The notes: generated by a model from the sequence alone, not told the origin. A stretch of 64,000 bases of DNA from Candidatus Sumerlaeota bacterium (GCA_017161655.1 JADFCV010000010.1:1-64000), one strand, 5' to 3'. Shown: positions 24,491 through 33,298, counted from the first letter of the stretch. Made by a program: numbers and translations.

Positions 24491-25674
24491 GGGTGGCTTG
24501 TGATAATCTCGTCCGTTTTCGTGGAGCTAGGTTCCGGAGCAGAGGTTGCACCTGGTTTGTCTCCAAGCCATGTGTCAATCAGAGTGCGTAACCCTACCAG
24601 TTCAATAGAAACTTCCACATAATTGCGGCCGGGTCGGCTCTCGATCTTTGTGGACACGGGTCGGTTGGCTTTCTGGGGGGCAGAGCTCGCAAGCCCCTCG
24701 AGCAGTTTGGCAGCCTCTGCCATCCTCTTTAAGGCCGCCTGTTGCTCAACGTAAAACGTGGCGACGCACTTCATCCGATCCGCCGAAACTATGTCTATCG
24801 AAAGGCGAAGTCCTTGAACGTCTTCGAAGGAAACGTTGTGTTTTGCCAGTGTTTCTTGAATGCGTTCCCAAGTTCCAATCTGCTGAGTTGCTTTCAGGAA
24901 ATTCTCTAACCCGCGCCCCAGGGCGTCGTCCTTGTTGATCAGGACCAGAGCAAAGTCTTCACCTGGTTCAGGTTTCTCTGCGTGGAGCTCTCCGTAATAA
25001 GTCATGAATCGTTCATCTGGAGAGCTGGCTGAGCGAGAGTCCTCTGCCGTGGTGGCGACAGCCTCTAAGAGAACGTTGTCATTCGTGAGAGCGAGGCGGA
25101 AGTGCGAGACTCCGAGGAGTGGAGCATCGCTCTTTTCCCGAGGCCCCAGGCGGTAGACTACCAGAGAAGGAGACTCAGATTGCACCGGCAACCCAAGCGT
25201 CTGGATCAACGATCGCCCTAAAAGATAACCAAAAAAGTGGCGAAACTGTCCAACTCCTGCGAAGCGCAAGGCTGCACCGCTTTTCTGCTGCTCCAGATAG
25301 AAATAAACTGGCGGATAAATCACCCAGTCTGTGCTTTGCCGTGCGAGAGTGACAAGTGAATGCAGCGCGCGCCGATCGTTGTCCTTTAGCTCGCGTCCCC
25401 ATTTCTCCTCCAAACGGGAGGAGAGAAAGCCAAAGAGGTCAGAGATGCCGCTGTCGGTCGAACTCATTCTCAAAACACCAAAACCGATGGTTTCGCCACG
25501 AAGCCATCGATCTGGCTTGGGGAGTGGATAAGGTTTCAGGGCCAAATAGAAAAAACCCAGAGCTCCCAAAAGGATAGCCACGAGAAAAGTAAGGCACCCG
25601 CATGTGCACCCCCAGCGACGCTGACGATGTGTGCTTTCTTCAACTGAAGTAAGTGAGTCGGTTTTCTGAGGCAT
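24487..25674 (-). CDS. Uncharacterised membrane-anchored protein
   Basis: A protein of about 395 residues. A short charged N-terminus is followed by a Cys-containing turn ('WGCTCGC') and one transmembrane helix ('LTFLVAILLGALGFFYLAL'). A soluble domain of about 340 residues then faces outside. It has alternating beta strands and helices and no catalytic motif that I recognise. The frame is open to a GTG at 25746, but ATG 25674 is the likelier start; neither has a strong ribosome binding site. It overlaps the glycosyltransferase gene by four bases (with glgC third), so it may act in envelope or glycan metabolism. That is inference from context only. Confidence 0.75.
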   Translation of the reverse strand: MPQKTDSLTSVEESTHRQRRWGCTCGCLTFLVAILLGALGFFYLALKPYPLPKPDRWLRGETIGFGVLRMSSTDSGISDLFGFLSSRLEEKWGRELKDNDRRALHSLVTLARQSTDWVIYPPVYFYLEQQKSGAALRFAGVGQFRHFFGYLLGRSLIQTLGLPVQSESPSLVVYRLGPREKSDAPLLGVSHFRLALTNDNVLLEAVATTAEDSRSASSPDERFMTYYGELHAEKPEPGEDFALVLINKDDALGRGLENFLKATQQIGTWERIQETLAKHNVSFEDVQGLRLSIDIVSADRMKCVATFYVEQQAALKRMAEAAKLLEGLASSAPQKANRPVSTKIESRPGRNYVEVSIELVGLRTLIDTWLGDKPGATSAPEPSSTKTDEIITSHP

Positions 25675-25769
25675 AAGCGACGCGTTGGTATTGGCGGTGG
25701 GACGACCAGATGTAAAGGGAAAACAATCCGGTCGATTTGCGCTCACGGCAGAGAACGTTCAGGCCAAGA

Positions 25770-25803
25770 CAAAAAAACCGGGCGACAGCTTGCTGCCGCC
25801 CGG
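25770..25803 (-). terminator. Rho-independent terminator of the prepilin gene
   Basis: Arms CCGGGCG (25778-25784) and CGCCCGG (25797-25803) form a 7-bp GC-only stem. Read on the minus strand, the hairpin is followed by seven Ts (25777-25771). It lies 30 bases after the prepilin stop codon. Confidence 0.85.
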
Positions 25804-25832
25804 CTCTGTGATACCGTACACGCCAGAAGCAG

Positions 25833-26519
25833 TTACTGCTTCACGCGATAGACGTCACCTGGGCTGACCGTTCCATTGGTCGGGTCATAGGTGAACGCCC
25901 TGTTCAGGCTACCGCCGATACCAGCAATCAGCTCAAGGCTTGGCTGCGATTTGGAAACATCATAGAGTGTCTCCACTGCATTAGTGCTGCCGCCGGTAAC
26001 GTTGGTCCCCAGATTGGTCCCCTGTCCCTCGTCGGTATCGGGTCCAGGGCTCCAGAGAATCCAGCCATTGGCGTTCGCGAAATAGCAGAACGTTGCGCCT
26101 TTCGTGTCAACAAAAGGATCTGTTGGATAGCTGGTAATGTACCCAACTGGCGTGGTAAGGAGAGCAATTTGCGTTGTTCCTTTGGCGGCAAAGCTGAAAA
26201 CGCCCGGGAGCTTCACGGACGGATTCGATGGATTAATGTACTTGTTAATGTTACCAGCACCCGTTGGGTTGATAAGAACTGTACTGTTGGGTGCTACGCA
26301 AGCAGTCCCGGGGCCGCCGTCGCGTGCAGCTGCCGGATACAGGTTGTTATCAACGAAGTACGCCTCGATGGCCGTTGCCAACGAGCGCTGATCCGACTTC
26401 ACACGCGAAACCTTCGAGCGCACCTGCGCCTCGAGGAAGTTCGGGACTGCGATAGCCGCCAAAATCGCGATGATGGCCACCACGATCAACAGCTCAATCA
26501 GGGTAAAGCCTTTCTTCAT
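25833..26519 (-). CDS. Type IV pilin/type II secretion pseudopilin-like protein
   Basis: The 228-residue prepilin has the class III leader 'MKKG|FTLIE', cleaved after Gly4, with Glu at +5 as required by prepilin peptidase. It is followed by the hydrophobic helix 'LLIVVAIIAILAAIAVPNFLEAQ'. The C-terminus ends in 'YDPTNGTVSPGDVYR', a motif shared with the second prepilin in this window. Such proteins polymerise into pili or pseudopili, or act as minor pilins. Translation is favoured by AAAGGAGGG (26535-26527) about seven bases before ATG. A sigma-70-like promoter precedes it and a strong terminator follows, so it is probably a highly expressed single-gene unit. Confidence 0.92.
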   Translation of the reverse strand: MKKGFTLIELLIVVAIIAILAAIAVPNFLEAQVRSKVSRVKSDQRSLATAIEAYFVDNNLYPAAARDGGPGTACVAPNSTVLINPTGAGNINKYINPSNPSVKLPGVFSFAAKGTTQIALLTTPVGYITSYPTDPFVDTKGATFCYFANANGWILWSPGPDTDEGQGTNLGTNVTGGSTNAVETLYDVSKSQPSLELIAGIGGSLNRAFTYDPTNGTVSPGDVYRVKQ

Positions 26520-26581
26520 AACATTTCCCTCCTTTCCGGGAAAAATAAGTTTTGTCGGGTTTCTCCCGATTCTACCCCGCG

Positions 26582-26609
26582 TTTATGAGCTGCATTTTTC
26601 AGCTGTCAA
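26582..26609 (-). promoter_or_regulatory. Promoter of the prepilin gene inside a nested inverted repeat
   Basis: On the minus strand, a perfect -35 box TTGACA (26609-26604) is followed after 16 bases by CATAAA (26587-26582), a four-of-six -10 match. The promoter is enclosed by the inverted repeat AAACGCGG/CCGCGTTT (26621-26628 and 26577-26584). A shorter repeat, AGCTG/CAGCT (26588-26592, 26600-26604), sits inside. These could be operator sites or a cruciform. The outer arm overlaps the stop codon of the neighbouring small membrane-protein gene. Confidence 0.5.
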
Positions 26610-26618
26610 TACAAAAAA

Positions 26619-26810
26619 TCAAACGCGGCTCAAAAAAAACGCTAACAACATGATGCCGGCCAGAACTCCCACCAATTTCAGACTTCGCCGCAGCCATTGG
26701 CGCAAAAGACGCTCGCGTGCCGCGAACGGATCTTGTGCAAGCGAATAGACCCCTGCCAGCACCAGCGTAAGGATTATCAGTGATGTCACAAAATATAAGC
26801 CACTCATCAT
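26619..26810 (-). CDS. Small two-helix membrane protein
   Basis: The 63-residue protein has two hydrophobic stretches ('LYFVTSLIILTLVLAGVYSLA' and 'LKLVGVLAGIMLLAFFLSRV') separated by an arginine-rich turn ('ARERLLRQWLRRS'). It overlaps the upstream membrane-protein gene by four bases (ATGA), strong evidence that it is real and translated. Function unknown. It probably forms a complex with the upstream 145- to 159-residue membrane protein. Confidence 0.75.
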   Translation of the reverse strand: MMSGLYFVTSLIILTLVLAGVYSLAQDPFAARERLLRQWLRRSLKLVGVLAGIMLLAFFLSRV

Positions 26811-27244
26811 TTGGTGCTTTCCTCCGCCTCTGCGCGAAGAGAACGTTTACGCCCATAAAAGTGGTCGTAGGTACTCATGAGAACAAAATAATTCAAGCCA
26901 CCTGCGACCAACAGGTAAAACGACCCTAAATCGGCGAAACAGTATGACTCATCGTATGGCAGAATTGCCCACCTTCGGCCAGCAAGTTCCGGCAAGAGAC
27001 TAAGAATAGCCCCACCGCCATTAAACATCTGCGTAAAAAACGTTAACAATGTGACAATATTAAACCCCTCGTGTCCCCACCGAAACTCCGGAAGGAAAAC
27101 ACCCCCTTTTAGCATGCATCCCAGAGCGAAAGTCCCTTCAATTGCCAAAAAAAGAATCAAAGCTCGACGGCGAAGTCCATGGACAAAGAAACCATACCCT
27201 GGCACCAGCCAGCTAAGGCCCAGCACCAGCCACTTGGATTTCAT
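26807..27244 (-). CDS. Polytopic membrane protein (DUF6677-like)
   Basis: A protein of about 145 residues with four hydrophobic segments. It begins 'MKSKWLVLGLSWLVPGYGFFVHGLRRRALILFLAIEGTFALG' and contains 'PELAGRRWAILPYDESYCFADLGSFYLLVAGGLNYFVLMSTYDHFYGRK'. It resembles short uncharacterised membrane proteins from PVC-related bacteria (DUF6677-like, from memory). The frame extends to ATG 27286, but that leaves only 16 bases to the divergent lipoprotein gene, so ATG 27244 is preferred. The downstream gene overlaps by four bases. The role is unknown. Confidence 0.75.
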   Translation of the reverse strand: MKSKWLVLGLSWLVPGYGFFVHGLRRRALILFLAIEGTFALGCMLKGGVFLPEFRWGHEGFNIVTLLTFFTQMFNGGGAILSLLPELAGRRWAILPYDESYCFADLGSFYLLVAGGLNYFVLMSTYDHFYGRKRSLRAEAEESTK

Positions 27245-27302
27245 CCTCTCGTTCCCAAGTATTGGGATTGCATCATGGGCAGCCATATCTCACCATTCGC
27301 TT

Positions 27303-28391
27303 ATGTTCTTGCCTACTCAGAAATTCGCTTCAGGCCCACAGTCAATGTTTCTGCTTATCGCAGCGTTGCTTCTCCTTTCATGCACAAGGCCCCCCGAATC
27401 CGAGAAAACCATTGCGTTGCCAGATGACGACCCTGCAGCACTGGAAGCAGTTGGTCAGCTGCGGCTAACCCGCGCCCGCGCCATTGCTCTTTCGGGTAGG
27501 CGTGGTTTTGTCGCCCGTAATTTCGATGGGCTTAGTGAGATTGATCTTTCTACTCCGTGTGCCCCAAGACTTATAAGGACTATCGCACCCACCGTCATGC
27601 AGCCGCTAGATGTGGTGGAGAGCTGGGACGGCCGTTATCTTTTTCTCGCCGATCGCTTTCGCGGATTTGTGACAGTTCGCTTCGACACATTGACGACCTG
27701 CGCAGCACTGGCGCTCGACGGCATCGCGACAAAAATCTCACTTTTCGCCCGCAACCAAAAACATTTTGCTGCCGTGGCCTGTGGCGGAGGCGGCCTTCAA
27801 ATTGTCGATGTCTCTGACCCATTATCGCCGAAAGTCGCGTCGTCCTTTGTTCTCGGGACGGATTATGCAACCGACGCTGCCGTCGCTGGATCACTTGTGT
27901 TTCTCGCGAACAATGATGAGGGGGGATTGGAAATGTTCAGTCTCCCTGAGCCTCCAGTACCCAAGCCCCTAGTAAGAATCTCGCTCCCCGGTTATTGTGT
28001 TGCTGTCGATGTTGCGGCCCCTTTGTTTTCCGCCGCCCTTCGAAACGGAGGCTTTGCTATTCTTCGGACCACGGCTTTTCGTGCGGCACCCTCGGAAACA
28101 ATTGTGACAACGCCCTCCATCGAGCTGTTATCACTTGTTAGCAAATTTCCAGATTACGTTCAGGATGTGTGTTTCTTGCCCAATGACCACATAGCGGTGG
28201 CAAATAATGAGAACGGGGTCCAGCTTTACGACATTTCCGACCCGGCACTTCCACGCCTGAAAGATTCCCAACGTGTCGATGGAGAGGCTGTTGCGCTTCG
28301 GTGGCAGGAGCCATATTTATATGTCTGCGCGTGGGATGGTGGCCTCGTTATCATGCGGCTCGTGAGGCGACAGACTCCGCAAGAAGATTAG
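27303..28391 (+). CDS. Lipoprotein with LVIVD-like beta-propeller repeats
   Basis: A protein of about 362 residues. The N-terminal lipoprotein signal ends in 'LLLLSC', so Cys near residue 25 would be lipidated. The rest is a repeat propeller: 'VDVSDPLSPKVASSFVLG', 'MFSLPEPPVPKPLVRISLPGYCVAVDVA' and 'YDISDPALPRLKDSQ' are LVIVD-type blades. Function unknown. It is likely anchored to the outer face of a membrane. ATG 27303 gives a lysine in the signal's n-region; ATG 27345 is a weaker alternative. The next gene follows after 19 bases. Confidence 0.8.
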   Translation: MFLPTQKFASGPQSMFLLIAALLLLSCTRPPESEKTIALPDDDPAALEAVGQLRLTRARAIALSGRRGFVARNFDGLSEIDLSTPCAPRLIRTIAPTVMQPLDVVESWDGRYLFLADRFRGFVTVRFDTLTTCAALALDGIATKISLFARNQKHFAAVACGGGGLQIVDVSDPLSPKVASSFVLGTDYATDAAVAGSLVFLANNDEGGLEMFSLPEPPVPKPLVRISLPGYCVAVDVAAPLFSAALRNGGFAILRTTAFRAAPSETIVTTPSIELLSLVSKFPDYVQDVCFLPNDHIAVANNENGVQLYDISDPALPRLKDSQRVDGEAVALRWQEPYLYVCAWDGGLVIMRLVRRQTPQED

Positions 28392-28410
28392 TCGGGTGAG
28401 GTAAAGTTGG

Positions 28411-30129
28411 GTGAACAGACTCGCACGCATGCTAGATAACCAGCAGCTGGGACTGCTAAGCCTCAGTGTTCTCCTCACTGGCATCGGTCTTTTGATTCCG
28501 TGTGAAGGCATCTGGGTCGTCGATTGCGGACTTCGTTTCCTTCAACTTGTCAATATTGTCGAGCGTCATTCTTTCGGAGGATTCTGGCTCGATTATCCAC
28601 TTCAGCAACTTGATCCAGCGTTCGATCTTGTGCCCTTCGGTCTCATTCAAACTTTTGTGCACACTGGACGTCTCTTCGCTCAGTATCCGCCCTGGTTCTG
28701 CTACGCAACAGCTCCGTTTTACGCACTGTTTGGCCAATGCGGTCCGCGTGTTCTACCGCTGATTACAGGCATTTGGCTTTTGTGGGGAATCGCGCGACTG
28801 GCTTCGCTATGCAAACTTCGGCGCTCTTATCTCATCGCTGGCACCGTTCTCTTCGGCACCCCTCTGCTTCCCTATGTCTACATTTTCTGGGACATAATTC
28901 CTGCCTTGGCTTTCGCAGTGTGGGGACAGATGCTCTTGCTCGAAGCGGTCGAGCGAGCTTCATTGCCACGAGCTTTAGCTGCTGGGGCTCTCCTGTGGCT
29001 TGCGTTTGTCATGCGCGAGGAATACCTTTTGTGGGCAGCATGTTGTTTGGTTGCTGCGACTCTTGTGCGTGTCCCGCTGCGGCTCATCTTAGGAACTGCT
29101 ACGGCTTTTGGAATAGGGGCTTTGTTGACGATGGCAATCAACCGAGCCCTCATCGGCGTCCCACTGTTCTTTCAAGCAAGCACGGGCAGCGGAAAATCGT
29201 GGGAGTATTCTTGGTCGCTAGGTTCGCGTGGCTGGGTTGCCTATCGTTATCTAGCCTTTGTTCAGGGAGCTCCTATGGCTGATGCCGGACTCTTGTTGGC
29301 CCTGGGATGTCTTGCATTTGTGCCCCGGATCACAGCGGTGAAACAGAAAATCCTTTTCCTTTTTCTTGGCTCGGTTGCAGCCTTCATTGCCCGTTTTTAC
29401 GCATGGGATATGAAACATCCCATAGTCACCCAATATCTTGTTAGCAGCATGGCAGCTTCCGCGCCGTTGGTTTTCTTAGGGTTTTCTCAATGGGAACTGC
29501 CACACGGAGAACAGCAAGCGACTGCCAACCGCCCTCTTCGATTCACCGTCATCTGTTCCATTCTGTTTCTGTTCCTCACTCTAGCCTTGAGCGTCCCTAG
29601 TTCTGCGGTAGGGCTGAATTTCGGCCCGCGATTACTCCTTCCGATTTATCCCGGGTTTGTTCTTGGGGCTTTTGCGGTAATTCAAGGACTCGCTCAGGAA
29701 ACCCAGGGCTCCGGAGCCCGTGTTCTCAAAGCACTAGTTGCCATTCTCATCGGGATCGGCTTCGCAGACTCGGTCGTGCATCTCGACCGCCTCACTCTCC
29801 AATATCGCCAAATCGCCCGGATGGAAAAATTCCTGTCTCAGACTTACCCTGGAAAACCAGTGCTAGCCGAGCAAAGCTGGTTTGCTACCATGTTTCCGCG
29901 CTTGTTCTATTCGCGCCCCATCCTTCCCGCATGGGATGGAACAAAGGTGGCAAAATCCTACGACATGGCCAAGCAGCTTTCGCCCGAGGGGTTTCTCTAC
30001 GTTGCCAAGCGCCCGCTGCGAAGTCAAAGCGCTCGTCTTGCGGAAAAGGTTCAGGAAATTAAGGTTCCCGCTACAATTCGTTCCTGTGACTCTGCTTTTG
30101 AGTTTTATCTGTACTACGTCCGTCCCTGA
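28411..30129 (+). CDS. Polytopic membrane protein, GT-C glycosyltransferase-like
   Basis: The 572-residue protein has about 11-13 transmembrane helices and a soluble C-terminal tail from about residue 460. The first periplasmic loop ('VDCGLRFLQLVNIVERHSFGGFWLDYPLQQLDPAFDLVPF') and the aromatic 'YPPWFCYATAPFYALFG' are typical of dolichol- or polyprenyl-phosphate-sugar-dependent GT-C enzymes. No catalytic motif can be assigned with certainty. The start is GTG at 28411, with GAGGT upstream. It is probably transcribed together with the propeller lipoprotein. Confidence 0.7.
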   Translation: MNRLARMLDNQQLGLLSLSVLLTGIGLLIPCEGIWVVDCGLRFLQLVNIVERHSFGGFWLDYPLQQLDPAFDLVPFGLIQTFVHTGRLFAQYPPWFCYATAPFYALFGQCGPRVLPLITGIWLLWGIARLASLCKLRRSYLIAGTVLFGTPLLPYVYIFWDIIPALAFAVWGQMLLLEAVERASLPRALAAGALLWLAFVMREEYLLWAACCLVAATLVRVPLRLILGTATAFGIGALLTMAINRALIGVPLFFQASTGSGKSWEYSWSLGSRGWVAYRYLAFVQGAPMADAGLLLALGCLAFVPRITAVKQKILFLFLGSVAAFIARFYAWDMKHPIVTQYLVSSMAASAPLVFLGFSQWELPHGEQQATANRPLRFTVICSILFLFLTLALSVPSSAVGLNFGPRLLLPIYPGFVLGAFAVIQGLAQETQGSGARVLKALVAILIGIGFADSVVHLDRLTLQYRQIARMEKFLSQTYPGKPVLAEQSWFATMFPRLFYSRPILPAWDGTKVAKSYDMAKQLSPEGFLYVAKRPLRSQSARLAEKVQEIKVPATIRSCDSAFEFYLYYVRP

Positions 30130-30308
30130 AGAGCGCCAACAGATTCGGCTCGAGAATTTGGAAAGCCCTCTCCCCGCAGAAACCTCTCTCAAACCAACTT
30201 TTTCGGTGCGCTTTTTGCTTCCGGCGTGGAGGACCACAAGTCTTTTGATCGTTCGGGACGTGGTGCGGCGCCCCGGCCTAGCAATTTCGACGAGGGAGTA
30301 GTGCGCCT

Positions 30309-30887
30309 GTGGCACGCTTAGATACGAGAGTTCTCAAAGAGAAGCCAGGCGTGAGCCCACCGTGGAAAGTTATTTTTCTCCTCCTGGGCATCGGTGCGAT
30401 CTGGGCATACATTGGGTACAAATACGTGCAATACCGCGTACCATCTCGTACACTGCAGGTTGCCGAATCGGAAACGAAAGCCCCAAAGCCGCTGACAAAG
30501 GCGCGTCCGCCGCGCTCTGCGCCGCAGCGCCCCCCAACATTTCTTCAGATGGTCAACGAACTCGACCTCACAAGCGATCAGAGAAAACAAATCGAGCAGA
30601 TTGCAAAGGAGACCACCATTCCGCGTGTTTTACGAGGGCGGATCAATCGTGTTCTCACCGTTCAGCAGCGGGAGCAACTTACTAGCAAGACGAAAGAGCT
30701 CGCAGCGAAGCGTGCACAAGAGCAAAAAGCAAGGCTTGAGAAGCAGAAAGAGAACGCGGCCAAGCTCAAAAAGTATTACGGGAATGAGGCGGAGTATGCC
30801 GCTCAGGCTTCGCGAGCCATTCGCCAGCAGGCGCAGATGCGCCGCCAACCTGTTGCCACTCCGACACCGCCGGGCACGCAACCATGA
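30309..30887 (+). CDS. Membrane-anchored LTxxQ-motif (Spy/CpxP-like) protein
   Basis: The 192-residue protein has one N-terminal transmembrane helix ('VIFLLLGIGAIWAYIGYKYV') and a basic/proline-rich linker. The helical domain has two LTxxQ motifs, 'LDLTSDQRKQIEQIAKE' and 'VLTVQQREQLTSK', then a Lys/Glu-rich coiled coil and a Pro/Thr tail. Two LTxxQ motifs are the hallmark of the Spy/CpxP superfamily of extracytoplasmic chaperone-like sensors. Here the domain is tethered rather than free. GTG at 30309 is the start, and the stop overlaps the prepilin start by four bases, so the two are coupled. Confidence 0.75.
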   Translation: MARLDTRVLKEKPGVSPPWKVIFLLLGIGAIWAYIGYKYVQYRVPSRTLQVAESETKAPKPLTKARPPRSAPQRPPTFLQMVNELDLTSDQRKQIEQIAKETTIPRVLRGRINRVLTVQQREQLTSKTKELAAKRAQEQKARLEKQKENAAKLKKYYGNEAEYAAQASRAIRQQAQMRRQPVATPTPPGTQP

Positions 30888-31483
30888 CAGACCAGAATGA
30901 TCTCCCTTCCAGCCCCCGGTTCGTCGCCGGAAACCGGCAGGGCTTTACTCTCGTTGAACTCCTTGTGGTTGTTGCCATCCTCTCAATCCTTGCTGCTATT
31001 GCAGTGCCCAATTTTCTGGAAGCTCAGATCCGCAGCAAGATTGCCGTTGCAAAGAACGACATGCGTGTCATCGCCACTGCCCTGGAGGTCTATCATACCG
31101 ATAACGGGCGTTATCCAGAGACCTTTCTCACCCCGCGCTGGCAGCGTTTTCAGTGTCTCACAACACCCATGGCGTATCTCACGCGGGTCCCGCGTGACCC
31201 ATTCGAGCAACGGTGGGACCTCGACAATCATATCGATTGGGGACCACGCCATTATGCCTACAAAATGGGTGCTACTCCGTTGCAAACGCCGCAGCGTTAC
31301 GCCATCAGTTCAAACGGCCCTGATCTCGACGAAGACTCGATCCCTATTAAAGCTTATCCCGGATTCTCCTGGTTCATCTTCACAGGGCAGGATCCGGATT
31401 ACAATTACATGATTTACGACCCCACTAACGGTACAGTGAGCAACGGCGACATCTGGCGCACGAGCGACTATCAGCTCAATTAG
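30884..31483 (+). CDS. Type IV pilin/pseudopilin-like protein
   Basis: The 199-residue prepilin has a longer leader than its paralogue: cleavage after Gly20 in 'RQG|FTLVELLVVVAILSILAAIAVPNFLEAQ'. Glu is at +5. The mature part continues 'DMRVIATALEVYHTDNGRYPETF' and ends in 'YDPTNGTVSNGDIWR', the same terminal motif as the prepilin at 25833. It follows the LTxxQ gene with a 4-base overlap, which suggests a minor pilin assembled with that membrane protein. No terminator was seen in the 91 bases after it. Confidence 0.9.
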   Translation: MTDQNDLPSSPRFVAGNRQGFTLVELLVVVAILSILAAIAVPNFLEAQIRSKIAVAKNDMRVIATALEVYHTDNGRYPETFLTPRWQRFQCLTTPMAYLTRVPRDPFEQRWDLDNHIDWGPRHYAYKMGATPLQTPQRYAISSNGPDLDEDSIPIKAYPGFSWFIFTGQDPDYNYMIYDPTNGTVSNGDIWRTSDYQLN

Positions 31484-31574
31484 CTCTTCTTTGGCCGTCT
31501 ACGGTCGCTTCCCTGTGATCTCGAATTTTGCTTCGTAATTTTCTTCTTTATTTTGACCGTCGAAGCGCCTTTCT

Positions 31575-33281
31575 ATGACATTAGTCAAAAAGATGGCTCG
31601 CCTGATCATCGAGAAAGGTCATGATGCGGGGATGATTTACCCGCTGGGGTCGAATGCGGTCACCATCGGCCGCAGTGCCTCGTGCGATATCCAAATCATT
31701 GACAAGCGGGTAAGTCGCCACCACGCCGTCATCCAGGCCCAACGGCATGGTTTTGTCATCGAGGACCTTGGGAGCAAGAACGGAACCCTAGTGAACAATA
31801 AACCGCTCGTGGGGAGGATTCAGCTCCACAGTGGCGACCGAGTTCAAATCGGTGATTGTCTTCTTCTTTTCGAGCTTGACGCAGATGAAGGGGAAGCTCC
31901 CGATCCGCGCACCAAATCCAGGGGGTCAGTCCAGCTTGATCCCGATAACGAGCAGCGGCCACCGGGGCAATTCGTCATCGAAAGTGCTAGCCAAAATCCT
32001 GCCTCTTCGGTGGAACCTTTCCGGCGTGAGCAAATCAAAGACCCGTTCGAGCGACTTCGAGTTCTTTATCGCGTGACGGATTCAATCCGCTCTATTTGGG
32101 ATCTTAACGAGCTTCTTCACAAACTCATGGACATCATCTGGGAGGTCGCGACACCTCATCGGGGTATTATTTTGCTCAAGGACCCAGAGGAGGGAATCCT
32201 GGATCCGGTTGTCGTTCGTCTTCACGAAGGCGCCTCGGACGAAATCCACATCAGTCGCGGCATCGTGGAACGCTGCATGGCGGAGCAGGTGGCCATTCTT
32301 GTCTCAGATGCACCGTCTGATATTCGCTTTGCAGCCAATGAAAGTGTCATTCGCGGACGCATCCGTTCGGCGATTTGCGTGCCTCTTGTCACGAAGAGTG
32401 GGTCCGAAGGGGTCATTTACATCGACTCGCAGGTTCCGGGGGAAGTCTATTATACGGAAGAAGATCTGGAGCTCATGAAAGGGATCGCTGCGCAAGCTGC
32501 GTTGGCGATCGAAAATGCTCGGCTTACTCAACAGGTCATCGAGCGGCAAAAGCTCGAGAAAGAGCTCGAGCTGGCTCGTTCCATCCAGATCGCGCTGCTT
32601 CCGAAAAAACCTCCCGAAGTCAAAGGTGTCTCATTTGCAGCGTTGAGTCTTCCCGCGCGCAAAGTCGGGGGTGATTATTATGATTTCTTCGAGCTGTCGG
32701 ACGGACGTGTCGCGCTCGTGGTAGCTGATGTGAGTGGCAAGGGCATGCCCGCTGCAATTCTCACCGCCACGATCCGTGCCAGTTTGCGCATGGAGACTCA
32801 CGTGCATCCCGATCTGCCCGTGAGTCAGCTTATGACCGCCGTGAATTCTTGGACCTGCAAGGACACTTCGAACAATATGTTCGTCACGATGTTCTTTGGG
32901 GTCTACGATCCCGTGCGCCGTTCGTTTGAGTACTCCAACGCCGGGCATCTTCCCCCATTACTTTTTAAGCCCGATGGCTCCTATCGCCAGTTGGACGCAG
33001 GCGGATGTTTTCTCGGAATTATGGAGTTTGTTGATTACGAGACGGAGACACTAAAGATCGAAGCCGGCGATGTCGTCGTGGTTCTTACCGATGGGGTGAC
33101 GGACACCCACAACGCACAAAAGCAGGTTTTTGGCCTTGAGCGTGTCGTTTCAAACGTACGCCAAAATTTACACCTTTCGGCTGAGGAACTCCGCGATGAG
33201 CTCTACGAGGCCACACTGATGTTCCGTGGCGCCGAGGACCAGTTCGACGACATAACCATCCTCGTCGCGAAATTCGAGTAG
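31575..33281 (+). CDS. FHA-GAF-PP2C (SpoIIE/RsbU-type) protein phosphatase
   Basis: The 568-residue cytoplasmic protein has an FHA domain (about 25-95: 'VTIGRSASCDIQIIDKRVSRHHAVI' and 'DLGSKNGTLVNN'), which binds phosphothreonine peptides. A GAF domain (about 165-320) and a coiled linker follow. A PP2C-type phosphatase (about 350-568) has metal-binding Asp residues in 'KVGGDYYDFFELSDGRVALVVADVSGKGMPAA' and 'VLTDGVTDTHN'. This set is typical of sigma-factor/anti-sigma partner-switch regulators, or of the partner of Ser/Thr kinases. A plausible partner is the kinase at 13.5-18.4 kb (inference). ATG 31575 has no clear ribosome site; Met7 is an alternative start. Confidence 0.9.
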   Translation: MTLVKKMARLIIEKGHDAGMIYPLGSNAVTIGRSASCDIQIIDKRVSRHHAVIQAQRHGFVIEDLGSKNGTLVNNKPLVGRIQLHSGDRVQIGDCLLLFELDADEGEAPDPRTKSRGSVQLDPDNEQRPPGQFVIESASQNPASSVEPFRREQIKDPFERLRVLYRVTDSIRSIWDLNELLHKLMDIIWEVATPHRGIILLKDPEEGILDPVVVRLHEGASDEIHISRGIVERCMAEQVAILVSDAPSDIRFAANESVIRGRIRSAICVPLVTKSGSEGVIYIDSQVPGEVYYTEEDLELMKGIAAQAALAIENARLTQQVIERQKLEKELELARSIQIALLPKKPPEVKGVSFAALSLPARKVGGDYYDFFELSDGRVALVVADVSGKGMPAAILTATIRASLRMETHVHPDLPVSQLMTAVNSWTCKDTSNNMFVTMFFGVYDPVRRSFEYSNAGHLPPLLFKPDGSYRQLDAGGCFLGIMEFVDYETETLKIEAGDVVVVLTDGVTDTHNAQKQVFGLERVVSNVRQNLHLSAEELRDELYEATLMFRGAEDQFDDITILVAKFE

Positions 33282-33298
33282 GCTTTTCTCGTTCGCAA

